DNA of 8,365 bases, taken from NCBI RefSeq assembly GCF_938017705.1, contig NZ_CALIIS010000049.1:1-8365 (forward strand), given 5' to 3'. Below the pieces are notes generated by a model. The model made no database searches, had not been told where the DNA came from, and saw only the letters and a program-made list of their open reading frames with translations. The position numbers and the translations under genes are program-made. Below, piece by piece: positions 1-5,908 of this stretch (the first letter of the stretch is position 1; each line of letters begins with the position of its first letter). The DNA comes from an uncultured Campylobacter sp. GTDB taxonomy: Bacteria > Campylobacterota > Campylobacteria > Campylobacterales > Campylobacteraceae.

Positions 1-1748
1 GTGCCATAAGCTACCCCGTTTATCGTGGAGCCTTGCAAAATTACGCTGTTATTGGATGCAGAGCCCGCCATAGCGTTACCGCCTTTTACTTGGCTATTTC
101 CATTGACCGTAGAATTTACCAAGGATAAAGCGTTTTGTACGGCATTGCCGCTTGAGGTAGTTCCGCCAGAAACGTGGTTGTTGATAGTCGCTCCGGTCGC
201 GAAGAATTCATTGCGGCTGACGCCTTGTTCGCCGCGTCCGCCTAGAGCAGGACCATTTAGTGTTCCGCCGGTTATTTGGACGTGGTTATTGTTTGCCGTT
301 CCGCTGCCGCTGCCGATTTTATTGGTTCCGCCGATTACTTGAAAGACGCTTTTGCCGGTTAAATCCGCTACTACCCAGTTAGCCTCGGCCTTGCCTTTTT
401 CGCTTCTACCGCCGATGATATCGTGGCTCATCGTAGCGCCGTTTGCGATCTCTACTCTGGCGCCCGTAACGTCGCCATTAACGCTGTTTCCGCCGATGAC
501 ATCGTGGCTCACTTCGCCACCGTTTAGAGTTACTTTGGTGTTTGAAATTTTGCCGTTAACGCTGTTTCCGCCTATAGCATCTTGTGCTACTTTGCCTCCG
601 CTCATTTCAACGTAACTACTTTTTATCTCTCCATTTACGTTGCGGAAGCCGTAAGCGCTACCGCCTATCTCGCCGCCGCTTATTTTGACGTAATCATTCG
701 TGCTAGTAGCGACGTGATTGGTACCAGAACCTCCGCCGAAGCCTCCGTGAACGTCACCTATAACCTTTCCGCCGCTGATTTCAGAGTAATTGTCGTTAGA
801 AACGGCTGCCATATATGAGCCCGTAGTAGATTGAACCTCTCCGTTTTGTAGCTTTACGTAGTTTTTGCTAGCCGTAGCGTTGCTTCCGGTGGTAATACCC
901 TCTCTAGTAGCATTGGCGCCTGTTATATTTTGAAGCTTAGCACCGGCGCTGTTTATGACGACATAGTTTTTCTCTAACGTACTAGCGGAATTTGGAGATA
1001 CCGATACCGCGCCGTCTATTTCTTGACCGCTGCCTAAGACGATAGCACCCGTAATATTTACGCCATTGCCTTTCGCAGAACCGCCTTCGTGTATGGTAGC
1101 ACCCTCTATCCTATATTTATCTATTTGTGCTGCGCTTTTAATATTTACCGTATTATTTTCTGCGGAGTGACCATATCTAGCACGACCTCCCGATACTATA
1201 GCTTCGAAGTTCCCCATGGTATCATTATCGCCGATTATATGGCTATTACCTTCGATATTTACGGTGTTGCCGACGGCATCTCCCGATTGAGGTCTCTTTC
1301 CTGCCCAAGTGCCGTTGCCGCCGAGAACAACTCTATTAACGGTTGCATTTATTATGTTTACGGTATTGCCTGTTGCGCCTATACCTTCACCGCCTATTAC
1401 GGTAGTAACGGTAGCGCGGTTTTGAACGGTGATCTGATTTCTATCGGCCGATGTCGTAGGCGTAATGCTAGGATGACCCATACCGCCGCCGTATATACTG
1501 TAGCCAGACATATCAGTACCTGAAGCATCTCCGGTGATAGTTACTATATGATTTTTGGAGCCGCCTCCGTTACCGGCACCTTCATAACCACCCGAGTAAT
1601 ACCCGCCGCCTGGAGTATGCAAATGACCATCACTACCGCCGCCGGTTACCGTCGCTTTTGCATTGTCGGCTAAAGCTTGCATCGGCATCAGTGCTAGCGT
1701 AGCAGCGATGCTCAGACCTGAGATAATCGGTATCTTAATATCTTTCAT
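1..1748 (-). CDS. Repeat-rich secreted adhesin, probable autotransporter passenger (3' end outside window)
   Basis: I translated this frame codon by codon on the minus strand. It has no stop from the ATG at 1748-1746 to the left edge, giving 582 codons, so only the N-terminal part is present. Residues 1-27 form a signal peptide: a short charged start (MKDIK), a hydrophobic core and an ALA|D cleavage site. Residues 28-60 are rich in Gly, His and Tyr. The rest is a chain of short strand-like modules of the form NxVxI-(S/T)GG-x-V-...-(I/Y)GG-...-NG, poor in Cys, Trp and Lys, as in beta-helical passengers of type V autotransporters. No ESPR or haemagglutination-type secretion domain is seen, and the beta-barrel expected at the C-terminus lies outside the window, so secretion type is inferred. 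A ribosome-binding site (GAAGGA) sits about 9 bases before the ATG with a promoter behind it. It is probably a surface adhesin; the ligand is unknown. Confidence 0.85.
   Translation of the reverse strand, partial: MKDIKIPIISGLSIAATLALMPMQALADNAKATVTGGGSDGHLHTPGGGYYSGGYEGAGNGGGSKNHIVTITGDASGTDMSGYSIYGGGMGHPSITPTTSADRNQITVQNRATVTTVIGGEGIGATGNTVNIINATVNRVVLGGNGTWAGKRPQSGDAVGNTVNIEGNSHIIGDNDTMGNFEAIVSGGRARYGHSAENNTVNIKSAAQIDKYRIEGATIHEGGSAKGNGVNITGAIVLGSGQEIDGAVSVSPNSASTLEKNYVVINSAGAKLQNITGANATREGITTGSNATASKNYVKLQNGEVQSTTGSYMAAVSNDNYSEISGGKVIGDVHGGFGGGSGTNHVATSTNDYVKISGGEIGGSAYGFRNVNGEIKSSYVEMSGGKVAQDAIGGNSVNGKISNTKVTLNGGEVSHDVIGGNSVNGDVTGARVEIANGATMSHDIIGGRSEKGKAEANWVVADLTGKSVFQVIGGTNKIGSGSGTANNNHVQITGGTLNGPALGGRGEQGVSRNEFFATGATINNHVSGGTTSSGNAVQNALSLVNSTVNGNSQVKGGNAMAGSASNNSVILQGSTINGVAYG
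381..692 (-). repeat. Four tandem 78-bp (26-residue) repeats inside the adhesin gene
   Basis: Reading on the minus strand, units begin at 692, 614, 536 and 458, exactly 78 bp apart (residues 353-456). Each encodes a V-x-(I/M/L) strand, then a turn (SGG, NGG or ANG), then a short segment ending in GG or YGF, then a variable loop that usually contains VNG. DNA identity is also visible: ACGCTGTTTCCGCC occurs at 481 and 559, and GCCGATGA(T/C)ATCGTGGCTCA at 411 and 492. Outside this array the same motif recurs with irregular spacing, so the whole protein seems built by duplication of one module. Confidence 0.75.
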
Positions 1749-1782
1749 AGTTGTAATCCTTCGTAAAAAATAAAAACTATCC

Positions 1783-1810
1783 ATTATACTATAAAAATAC
1801 CTATTTACAA
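1783..1810 (-). promoter_or_regulatory. Sigma-70 promoter of the adhesin gene
   Basis: On the minus strand there is a perfect -10 box TATAAT (1788-1783) and, 16 bases upstream, TTGTAA (1810-1805), a four-of-six match to the -35 consensus. The -10 box lies 34 bases before the ATG. Campylobacter sigma-70 promoters rely mainly on the -10 box, so the -35 match is supportive only. Confidence 0.6.
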
Positions 1811-1876
1811 TAAATTTAATACAATTCCTAACAAAAGGTAGCTTAATGCGAAAAAATCGGTATCGCGATGTGACGT

Positions 1877-1920
1877 TTTCGATAATAAAGTAAAATTTCA
1901 GCTTATTTTTGTTATCGAAG
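1877..1920. repeat. Imperfect inverted repeat upstream of the adhesin promoter
   Basis: Arms TTCGATAA (1878-1885) and TTATCGAA (1912-1919) are perfect complements. Pairing continues inward through A-T and G-T pairs for about five more positions, leaving an AT-rich loop of about 15 bases. It lies about 70 bp upstream of the adhesin -35 box. It could be a terminator remnant or a regulator site; there is no clean T-tract to settle this. Confidence 0.4.
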
Positions 1921-2383
1921 CTTAAACGAAAAATTACGATTACAAAATAGCAGAATTTTAAAATTCCGACTTTAAAATTTAGCCAGCGGGATTCCCAATA
2001 AGCGTCGCTGCGAGAAAAGCGCTAAAATAAAAAGGCAGCAGTTTCTGATAATGAGAAGTAGGGTAAGACATAGATTTTATAAATTTGGATTTTGTGGAAT
2101 TTAAAGTGAAGCAATATACGAGAGGAATTAAAATTTGAAGCAATTCTAGGTTAGAAGCACATACTTCTGCGGTATGTTGTTAGCAAAGAGATTAAAATTT
2201 TAAAGCAGTCCCAGACGAGGCGATAAAAACGATAAAGTAGCGGCGTGAAAGGTTAAATTTTAAAAATTCTAAGTGAAAACAAAAGCAATGGAGGGGGCAA
2301 AATCTAAGAATTTCAAGCGAAATTTGGGCTTTCAGCGGTGTTTAAAATGGCAAATGGCTTTCGAAGCTATTTGAAATAACAAA

Positions 2384-2419
2384 GGGCTTTCGGCAGCTTT
2401 TAATGTTCGCCAAAAGCCC
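2384..2419 (-). terminator. Hairpin terminator candidate downstream of htrA
   Basis: On the minus strand the arms GGGCTTTTGGC (2419-2409) and GCCGAAAGCCC (2394-2384) pair over 11 bp with one G-T wobble, enclose a 14-base loop and are followed by TTTGTTATTT. This fits an intrinsic terminator for transcripts leaving htrA, about 190 bases past its stop. The plus-strand side is followed by a weaker T-rich tract, so it might act in both directions. Confidence 0.55.
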
Positions 2420-2560
2420 ATCTTTATAGTTTATTATGTATCTTTTGTGCTCGAAAGCTCGAAATTCCGCTTGTCAAAAAGTCCAAAACCTCAAAAGATT
2501 TGCTGGCTTACTCGCAATGTTTCGCTAATGCTTTGTCCTGGGCTCGCCGCGGTTAAATTT

Positions 2561-2576
2561 TAACGCTTTCGCGTTA
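2561..2576 (-). repeat. Six-base-pair hairpin with GAAA loop, 3' of htrA
   Basis: Minus-strand TAACGC-GAAA-GCGTTA is a perfect stem closed by a GNRA-type tetraloop and followed by AAAATTT. It lies 30 bases past the htrA stop, directly after the longer palindrome. It may help stabilise or end the htrA message, but lacks a proper T-tract. Confidence 0.45.
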
Positions 2577-2580
2577 CTCG

Positions 2581-2612
2581 CCGCTAAAGCTTGGTGGACC
2601 AAGCTTTAGCGG
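2581..2612. repeat. 32-bp near-perfect palindrome overlapping the htrA stop codon
   Basis: Arms CCGCTAAAGCTTGGT (2581-2595) and ACCAAGCTTTAGCGG (2598-2612) are exact reverse complements, separated by GG. The htrA TAA (2608-2606) lies inside one arm, together with the last base pair or two of coding sequence. In RNA it would form a 14-bp stem with a four-base loop. No T-tract follows directly, so it is not a textbook intrinsic terminator. Confidence 0.7.
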
Positions 2613-4027
2613 ATTACAAGACCTTGCGGAATTCCGCGTCTGATAACCCAAACTAGGGTTTTCTTGCCCTTGTAATCTTTGATGTATCGATCGAAGTCGT
2701 CTGAGCTTTTGACATCGTTTTGACCGACTTGGATGATCACGTCGCCTACCTCAAAGCCGTAATCATCGGCTTTTGAGCCATCTTTTACGCTTAAGACGAG
2801 GGCGCCCGAGACATCGTCGTCGAGGTTATATTTGCGGCGTAAGCTATCATTCAACGTCCTTAGCTTTAGCCCCTCTATCGCGCTTTTTGAGTCCTCGCCG
2901 GCTGAGCCTAAGGTAGTGGAGTCGGATTTCATCGCGTCTAGCTTGATAGTCGTACTCTTGCTTTTGCCGTCGCGCTCAAATTCTACATCCACTGAGCTTC
3001 CTGGAGCCATTGAGCCGATTAAATTCTTTAATTCGTTGGCGTTTTTGATAGATTTGCCGTTTATTTTGGTAATCAAATCGCCGCGCTTGATACCTGCTTT
3101 ATCGGCTGGCATATCCTTTTCTACGCTTGAGATTAGCGCGCCCTCTTTGCTTTCATAGAGCTCTTTTTGGTCTTTAGACATATCCGAGATCGTAACGCCT
3201 ATAAAGCCACGCTCGATCTTGCCGTTTGTGATGAGCTTTTCGGCGATCTCTTTTACCATATTTGAAGGGATCGCAAAGCCTACGCCGTTATTTCCGCCGC
3301 CGCGACTTAAAATGGCGGAATTTATCCCCAAAAGCGCGCCGCGGCTATCCACTAGCGCGCCGCCTGAGTTGCCCGGGTTGATCGAAGCGTCGGTTTGGAT
3401 GAAATTTTCATATTGATTTAGCCCGATATTGTTTTTATTTAGCGCCGAGATTATGCCTTGAGTGATGGTGCCGCCCACGCCGAAAGGATTTCCGATAGCA
3501 AAGACGATATCGCCCTCCATAGCCTTGGACGAGTCGGCAAATTTAACCGCAGAGAGATTTTTTTCGTCGATTTTAATGATTGCAAGGTCGGTTTTGGGGT
3601 CAGTACCGATCACCTTGGCTTTATACTCTTTATCGCCTTCTAGTAGTGTAACTACGATCTCATCGGCATTTTCTATTACGTGATTATTTGTGACAATATA
3701 GCCGTCTTCGGAGATGATGACACCAGAGCCTAGCGAGCTTCCCTCGCGCTCCTGCTGCTGCGGAATGTCAAAGTCGAAAAATTGCTTAAAAAACGGATCG
3801 TCAAACATCTGTGACATCGGGCTGTTGCCTGCTTTGATCTTGGTTTTAGTCGCGATATTTACGACGGATTTTTTCACGTCCGCAACGGAGCTGTGATACG
3901 AAAGCACGACATCTTGATTAAAGCCCGGATTTACGCGCTCATAATTGCTTGGAGCTTCTTTAATGTCGATACTGGCGCCAAAAAGCGCACCTGCTAAAGC
4001 TATCGATATGATGATCGATTTTTTCAT
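2606..4027 (-). CDS. htrA: Periplasmic serine protease/chaperone HtrA (DegP/DegQ family)
   Basis: This 473-residue protein degrades or refolds misfolded envelope proteins in the periplasm. In C. jejuni and H. pylori the orthologue is also exported and cleaves host E-cadherin. A lysine-start signal peptide covers roughly residues 1-18. The trypsin-like domain has a full catalytic triad: His116 (TNNHVI), Asp147 (KTDLAI) and Ser221 in the NPGNSGG motif. The flexible LA loop lies at about 65-95. PDZ1 spans about 270-365 and PDZ2 about 385-470, so the architecture and length match the Campylobacter family (about 472 residues). The start is supported by AAGGAA at 4039-4034, seven bases before the ATG. 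It is transcribed divergently from cbpA-hspR, as in C. jejuni (Cj1228c next to Cj1229). The stop codon lies in a long palindrome. Nothing catalytic is missing. Confidence 0.97.
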   Translation of the reverse strand: MKKSIIISIALAGALFGASIDIKEAPSNYERVNPGFNQDVVLSYHSSVADVKKSVVNIATKTKIKAGNSPMSQMFDDPFFKQFFDFDIPQQQEREGSSLGSGVIISEDGYIVTNNHVIENADEIVVTLLEGDKEYKAKVIGTDPKTDLAIIKIDEKNLSAVKFADSSKAMEGDIVFAIGNPFGVGGTITQGIISALNKNNIGLNQYENFIQTDASINPGNSGGALVDSRGALLGINSAILSRGGGNNGVGFAIPSNMVKEIAEKLITNGKIERGFIGVTISDMSKDQKELYESKEGALISSVEKDMPADKAGIKRGDLITKINGKSIKNANELKNLIGSMAPGSSVDVEFERDGKSKSTTIKLDAMKSDSTTLGSAGEDSKSAIEGLKLRTLNDSLRRKYNLDDDVSGALVLSVKDGSKADDYGFEVGDVIIQVGQNDVKSSDDFDRYIKDYKGKKTLVWVIRRGIPQGLVIR

Positions 4028-4062
4028 TTTTGCTTCCTTTGTGATAATGAAATTTTGGCGGA

Positions 4063-4068
4063 ATTATA
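4063..4068 (-). promoter_or_regulatory. -10 box of the htrA promoter
   Basis: Minus-strand TATAAT (4068-4063), preceded by TT, lies 35 bases before the htrA ATG. No convincing -35 box is seen at the expected distance, which is normal for Campylobacter sigma-70 promoters. The HAIR site of the divergent promoter is about 60 bp further upstream. Confidence 0.5.
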
Positions 4069-4129
4069 AATTTTGTCCGCTAATATATTCTTAACGCAAA
4101 ATTAAAATTTATAAATAGAATTTAGCAAA

Positions 4130-4150
4130 CTTGATTGACACTCACTAAAG
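4130..4150 (+). promoter_or_regulatory. HAIR operator, predicted HspR-binding site
   Basis: CTTGATT-N7-ACTAAAG matches the HAIR consensus CTTGAGT-N7-ACTCAAG at six of seven positions in each half-site, with exactly seven spacer bases. It overlaps the TTGACA -35 box of the cbpA promoter, so bound HspR would block RNA polymerase. HspR autorepression of cbpA-hspR is established in H. pylori and C. jejuni; here it is inferred from the site and its position. Confidence 0.8.
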
Positions 4151-4164
4151 TTTTATGATATAAT
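4135..4164 (+). promoter_or_regulatory. Strong sigma-70 promoter of cbpA-hspR
   Basis: TTGACA (4135-4140), an 18-base spacer and TATAAT (4159-4164) are both consensus hexamers, and TGA directly before the -10 box makes it an extended -10. The -10 box ends 31 bases before the cbpA ATG. So strong a promoter with an operator over its -35 box fits a gene kept silent by a repressor and released on heat stress. Confidence 0.85.
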
Positions 4165-4195
4165 CTACATAAATTTTAAGATTTTAAGGATTAAA

Positions 4196-5098
4196 ATGGC
4201 AAGCACAAGCAGTTTATACGAAACCTTAGGCGTGGATAAATCAGCAAGCGCCGAGGAGATTAAAAAAGCTTACCGCAGGCTAGCTCGCAAGTATCACCCG
4301 GATATTAATAAAGAGCCTGGAGCTGAAGATAAATTTAAAGAGATTAACGCCGCGTATGAAATTTTAAGCGACGAGAAAAAGCGAGCGCAGTATGACCGCC
4401 ACGGCGACGAGATGTTCGGCGGACAGAATTTCCACGATTTCGCGCAGGGCTCGGCAAACATGGGCGATCTAAACGACATCCTAAACAGCATTTTCGGCGG
4501 CTCTTTCGGCGCAAAAAGCGCAGGCTCACGTGGCGGATTTAGTTTCAGCTCTTTCGGTGGTGGCGAGGGTTTTAGTGGCTTTAGCGGCAGCAGTTTCGGC
4601 GGCACACAGAGCCTAGATACGCACAGCTCGATTGAAATTCCTTTTGAGACCGCGATACAAGGCGGCGAGATGAGCGTGCGCATAGGCGGGGAGACGGTTA
4701 AATTTAAAGTACCCGCGGGTATAAATGCGGGCGAGAAGCTGCGCATCAGGGGTAAAGGACAAAAATCAGGCGCTCAAAGCGGCGATCTAATTTTAGAGAT
4801 AAAAATCGCGCCAAGCGCCGAGTATACGCGCGAAGGCGACGATCTTTTCAAAAAGATTGACGTGCCTTTGAAAACGGCGATGTTTGGCGGAAAGGTAGAA
4901 ATTTCGACGCCAAGCAAAAGCGCAACGATAAAGATCGCAAAAAATACCAAAAACGGGCAGAAATACCGCTTAAAAGGCTATGGCGTGCAAAACCGCAAGA
5001 GTAAAATTTTAGGCGATCTATACGCGGTGGTAAACGTCGTCCTTCCCGACGTCGATTCGCTGGATGAGGACGTCAAAGCCGCGCTGCAAAAGCTATAA
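4196..5098 (+). CDS. cbpA: DnaJ-like co-chaperone CbpA (type II J-domain protein)
   Basis: CbpA delivers unfolded cytoplasmic proteins to DnaK and stimulates its ATPase. The 300-residue product has an N-terminal J domain (about 6-70) with the essential HPD motif at 34-36 and a following helix ending in QYDRHG. A long Gly/Phe/Ser linker spans about 75-138, and two beta-sandwich substrate-binding domains lie at about 140-205 and 212-285. The CxxCxGxG zinc fingers of true DnaJ are absent, which marks it as the CbpA class. AAGGA at 4186-4190 supports the start. It is the first gene of an operon with hspR, 12 bases downstream, the order found in C. jejuni (Cj1229-Cj1230) and H. pylori. In H. pylori CbpA is reported to modulate HspR binding to DNA, so feedback on the repressor is plausible here. 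The promoter carries a HAIR operator. Confidence 0.95.
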   Translation: MASTSSLYETLGVDKSASAEEIKKAYRRLARKYHPDINKEPGAEDKFKEINAAYEILSDEKKRAQYDRHGDEMFGGQNFHDFAQGSANMGDLNDILNSIFGGSFGAKSAGSRGGFSFSSFGGGEGFSGFSGSSFGGTQSLDTHSSIEIPFETAIQGGEMSVRIGGETVKFKVPAGINAGEKLRIRGKGQKSGAQSGDLILEIKIAPSAEYTREGDDLFKKIDVPLKTAMFGGKVEISTPSKSATIKIAKNTKNGQKYRLKGYGVQNRKSKILGDLYAVVNVVLPDVDSLDEDVKAALQKL

Positions 5099-5103
5099 GG
5101 AGG
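5097..5103 (+). promoter_or_regulatory. Full-consensus ribosome-binding site of hspR
   Basis: AAGGAGG overlaps the last two bases of the cbpA TAA and lies seven bases before the hspR ATG at 5111. A perfect Shine-Dalgarno sequence joined to the preceding stop suggests efficient or coupled translation of the repressor. Confidence 0.75.
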
Positions 5104-5110
5104 CATCAAA

Positions 5111-5422
5111 ATGCATGATTACGATGAGCCGGTTTATCTCATATCGATAGTCTCGAAGGTCTTGGATATTCATCCTCAAACAATACGTCAATACGAGCGC
5201 GAAGGGCTTGTGAGCCCGGGTCGCACCGAGGGCAATATGCGACTATATTCGGCGCACGATATGGATCGCATACGCATGATTTTAAACCTTACAAAGGAGC
5301 TTGGCGTCAATCTTGCGGGCGTGGACGTGATCTTTCGCCTGCAAGAAAGGATCGCTGAGTATGAGCGCGAGATCGAGGAGCTACGGGCTAGAATTTTAGA
5401 GCTTGGCGGAGAGACAGACTAG
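5111..5422 (+). CDS. hspR: Heat-shock repressor HspR (MerR family), ending at an early amber codon
   Basis: HspR is a DNA-binding repressor of chaperone genes acting at HAIR sites; in C. jejuni its targets include cbpA-hspR, dnaK and groESL operons. The 103-residue product starts with the MerR helix-turn-helix (about 10-33, VSKVLDIHPQTIRQYEREGLV), then a wing with Arg38, Arg44 and Tyr46. A helical region with the HspR-typical GVNLAGVDVI follows at 65-74, and a charged coiled coil runs from about 76 to 98. The family in Campylobacter and Helicobacter is usually about 120-125 residues, so this copy is some 20 residues short. The reading frame stays open for 33 codons after the TAG (listed separately), so the C-terminal tail may have been cut by a nonsense change. 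The DNA-binding part is intact, so it should still bind HAIR; oligomerisation or CbpA contact could be altered. It is co-transcribed with cbpA. Confidence 0.93.
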   Translation: MHDYDEPVYLISIVSKVLDIHPQTIRQYEREGLVSPGRTEGNMRLYSAHDMDRIRMILNLTKELGVNLAGVDVIFRLQERIAEYEREIEELRARILELGGETD

Positions 5423-5524
5423 GATCTGCAAGATAAAGATTTTAAAGCTCAGCAAAATCAGATCCTGGTGCTACAAGCTAAAATTTTAATGCTATCAAAA
5501 AGCAAGATCGCCTCGCAAGCGTAG
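5423..5524 (+). other. In-frame continuation of hspR beyond the amber stop
   Basis: After the hspR TAG (5420-5422) the same frame encodes 33 further residues before a second TAG at 5522-5524. The sequence (DLQDKDFKAQQNQILVLQAK, then ILMLSKSKIASQA) is rich in Leu, Ile, Gln and Lys and looks like more coiled coil, not random intergenic translation. Readthrough or an ancestral longer gene would give 137 residues including the amber position. This is my inference; it could also be chance or a sequencing error at the TAG. Confidence 0.45.
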
Positions 5525-5660
5525 ATTCAAGCGATAAATTTTGATTTTCAGAGAGGATTTGTGGGCGCGTTAAATTCAAAGTCGTGCTAAGCAAACCCGG
5601 GCGAATTTTCTTGTGATTAAATTTAAAAGCCGTCTTATATAATTTAGCTTTAAAATTTAA

Positions 5661-5690
5661 AATTCCAAGCCGTGTTAGGCTTTAAAATTT
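5661..5690 (+). terminator. Weak terminator candidate after cbpA-hspR
   Basis: The stem AAGCC (5667-5671) / GGCTT (5678-5682) with a six-base loop is flanked by partly complementary AATT/AAATTT bases and followed by TAAAATTTTGT. It is short, and lies about 240 bases past the hspR stop, so it is only the best candidate I can find for ending that transcript. Confidence 0.3.
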
Positions 5691-5853
5691 TGTCGCGAAC
5701 CTCTAAATTTAGCGATAAAGTGCGACATAATTTCTCTATTTTTAAGCGGGATTTTAGTAAAATCACATTATAAAATTTACCCGTAAATTTATATGAAAAG
5801 ATAAAATTTCATCGATTATCGCCTCCGGTAAATGGTCGCGGATAATGTAAAAT

Positions 5854-5889
5854 TTGACAATAAATTTAGCGCTAAATTTTATGCATAAT
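5854..5889 (+). promoter_or_regulatory. Probable kefB promoter region
   Basis: TTGACA stands at 5854-5859 and CATAAT at 5884-5889, but the 24-base gap between them is too wide for one sigma-70 promoter. A poorer -10 (TTTTAT, 5877-5882) would have the right 17-base spacing. In Campylobacter the -10 box alone often suffices, so CATAAT, 19 bases before the ATG, may also be used. The exact start cannot be fixed from sequence. Confidence 0.4.
5862..5879. promoter_or_regulatory. Perfect 18-bp palindrome upstream of kefB, possible operator
   Basis: AAATTTAGCGCTAAATTT is its own reverse complement over all 18 bases. It ends 29 bases before the kefB ATG, between a TTGACA hexamer (5854-5859) and the likely -10 region, a normal place for a dimeric repressor to bind. 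The AAATTTA words are common in this genome's intergenic DNA, so chance cannot be excluded, but the central GCGC makes the symmetry exact. Confidence 0.45.
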
Positions 5890-5908
5890 CTTACAAAAAA
5901 GGGAGTTA

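Larger units (their letters stand above)
1811..2605. other. Non-coding stretch of about 0.8 kb without a credible gene
   Basis: All six frames are broken by stops and none gives a plausible protein with a ribosome-binding site. The longest readable pieces are around 30 residues, for example a minus-strand peptide beginning MSYPTSHYQKLL near 2067, which ends after 30 codons and which I do not recognise. The DNA is rich in ATTAAAATTT and TTAAATTTTAA words. It holds the hairpins listed separately at 1877-1920, 2384-2419, 2561-2576 and 2581-2612, and a small one at 2159-2177 (ACATAC/GTATGT). CTCGCCGC is repeated directly at 2543 and 2577. It may be decayed coding DNA or a dispersed repeat; the sequence alone does not decide. 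Confidence 0.6.
5525..5908. other. AT-rich intergenic region between hspR and kefB
   Basis: No credible reading frame is present on either strand. The stretch is dominated by AAATTT and TAAAATTT words and contains a weak hairpin (5661-5690), a pair of inverted arms AAATTTAC/GTAAATTT around CC (5773-5790), the perfect palindrome at 5862-5879 and the kefB promoter region. I see no tRNA or known riboswitch. The gap argues that kefB is transcribed separately from cbpA-hspR. Confidence 0.6.

Noticed and set aside
381..692. Regular repeats considered as a CRISPR array
   Set aside because: The 78-bp units lie in frame inside a protein gene, with no short conserved palindromic repeat separated by unrelated spacers.
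25..1523. Several plus-strand open frames (25-342, 352-615, 582-818, 1089-1523)
   Set aside because: They lie antisense to the adhesin gene, have low-complexity translations rich in Pro/Leu or Tyr/Ile, and result from the repeated Gly/Asn/Val codons on the other strand.
1978..2067. Minus-strand 30-codon peptide (MSYPTSHYQKLLPFYFSAFL and on) with hydrophobic middle
   Set aside because: It has no ribosome-binding site or promoter, and a second overlapping frame looks equally protein-like; it may be a relic but cannot be supported as a gene.
2832..3896. Plus-strand open frames inside htrA
   Set aside because: They are fully antisense to a clear full-length HtrA with an intact catalytic triad, and have no ribosome-binding site or recognisable domain.
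4294..4746. Minus-strand 150-codon frame inside cbpA
   Set aside because: It is a shadow of the J-domain and Gly/Phe region; the product is Pro/Ser-rich with no plausible fold.
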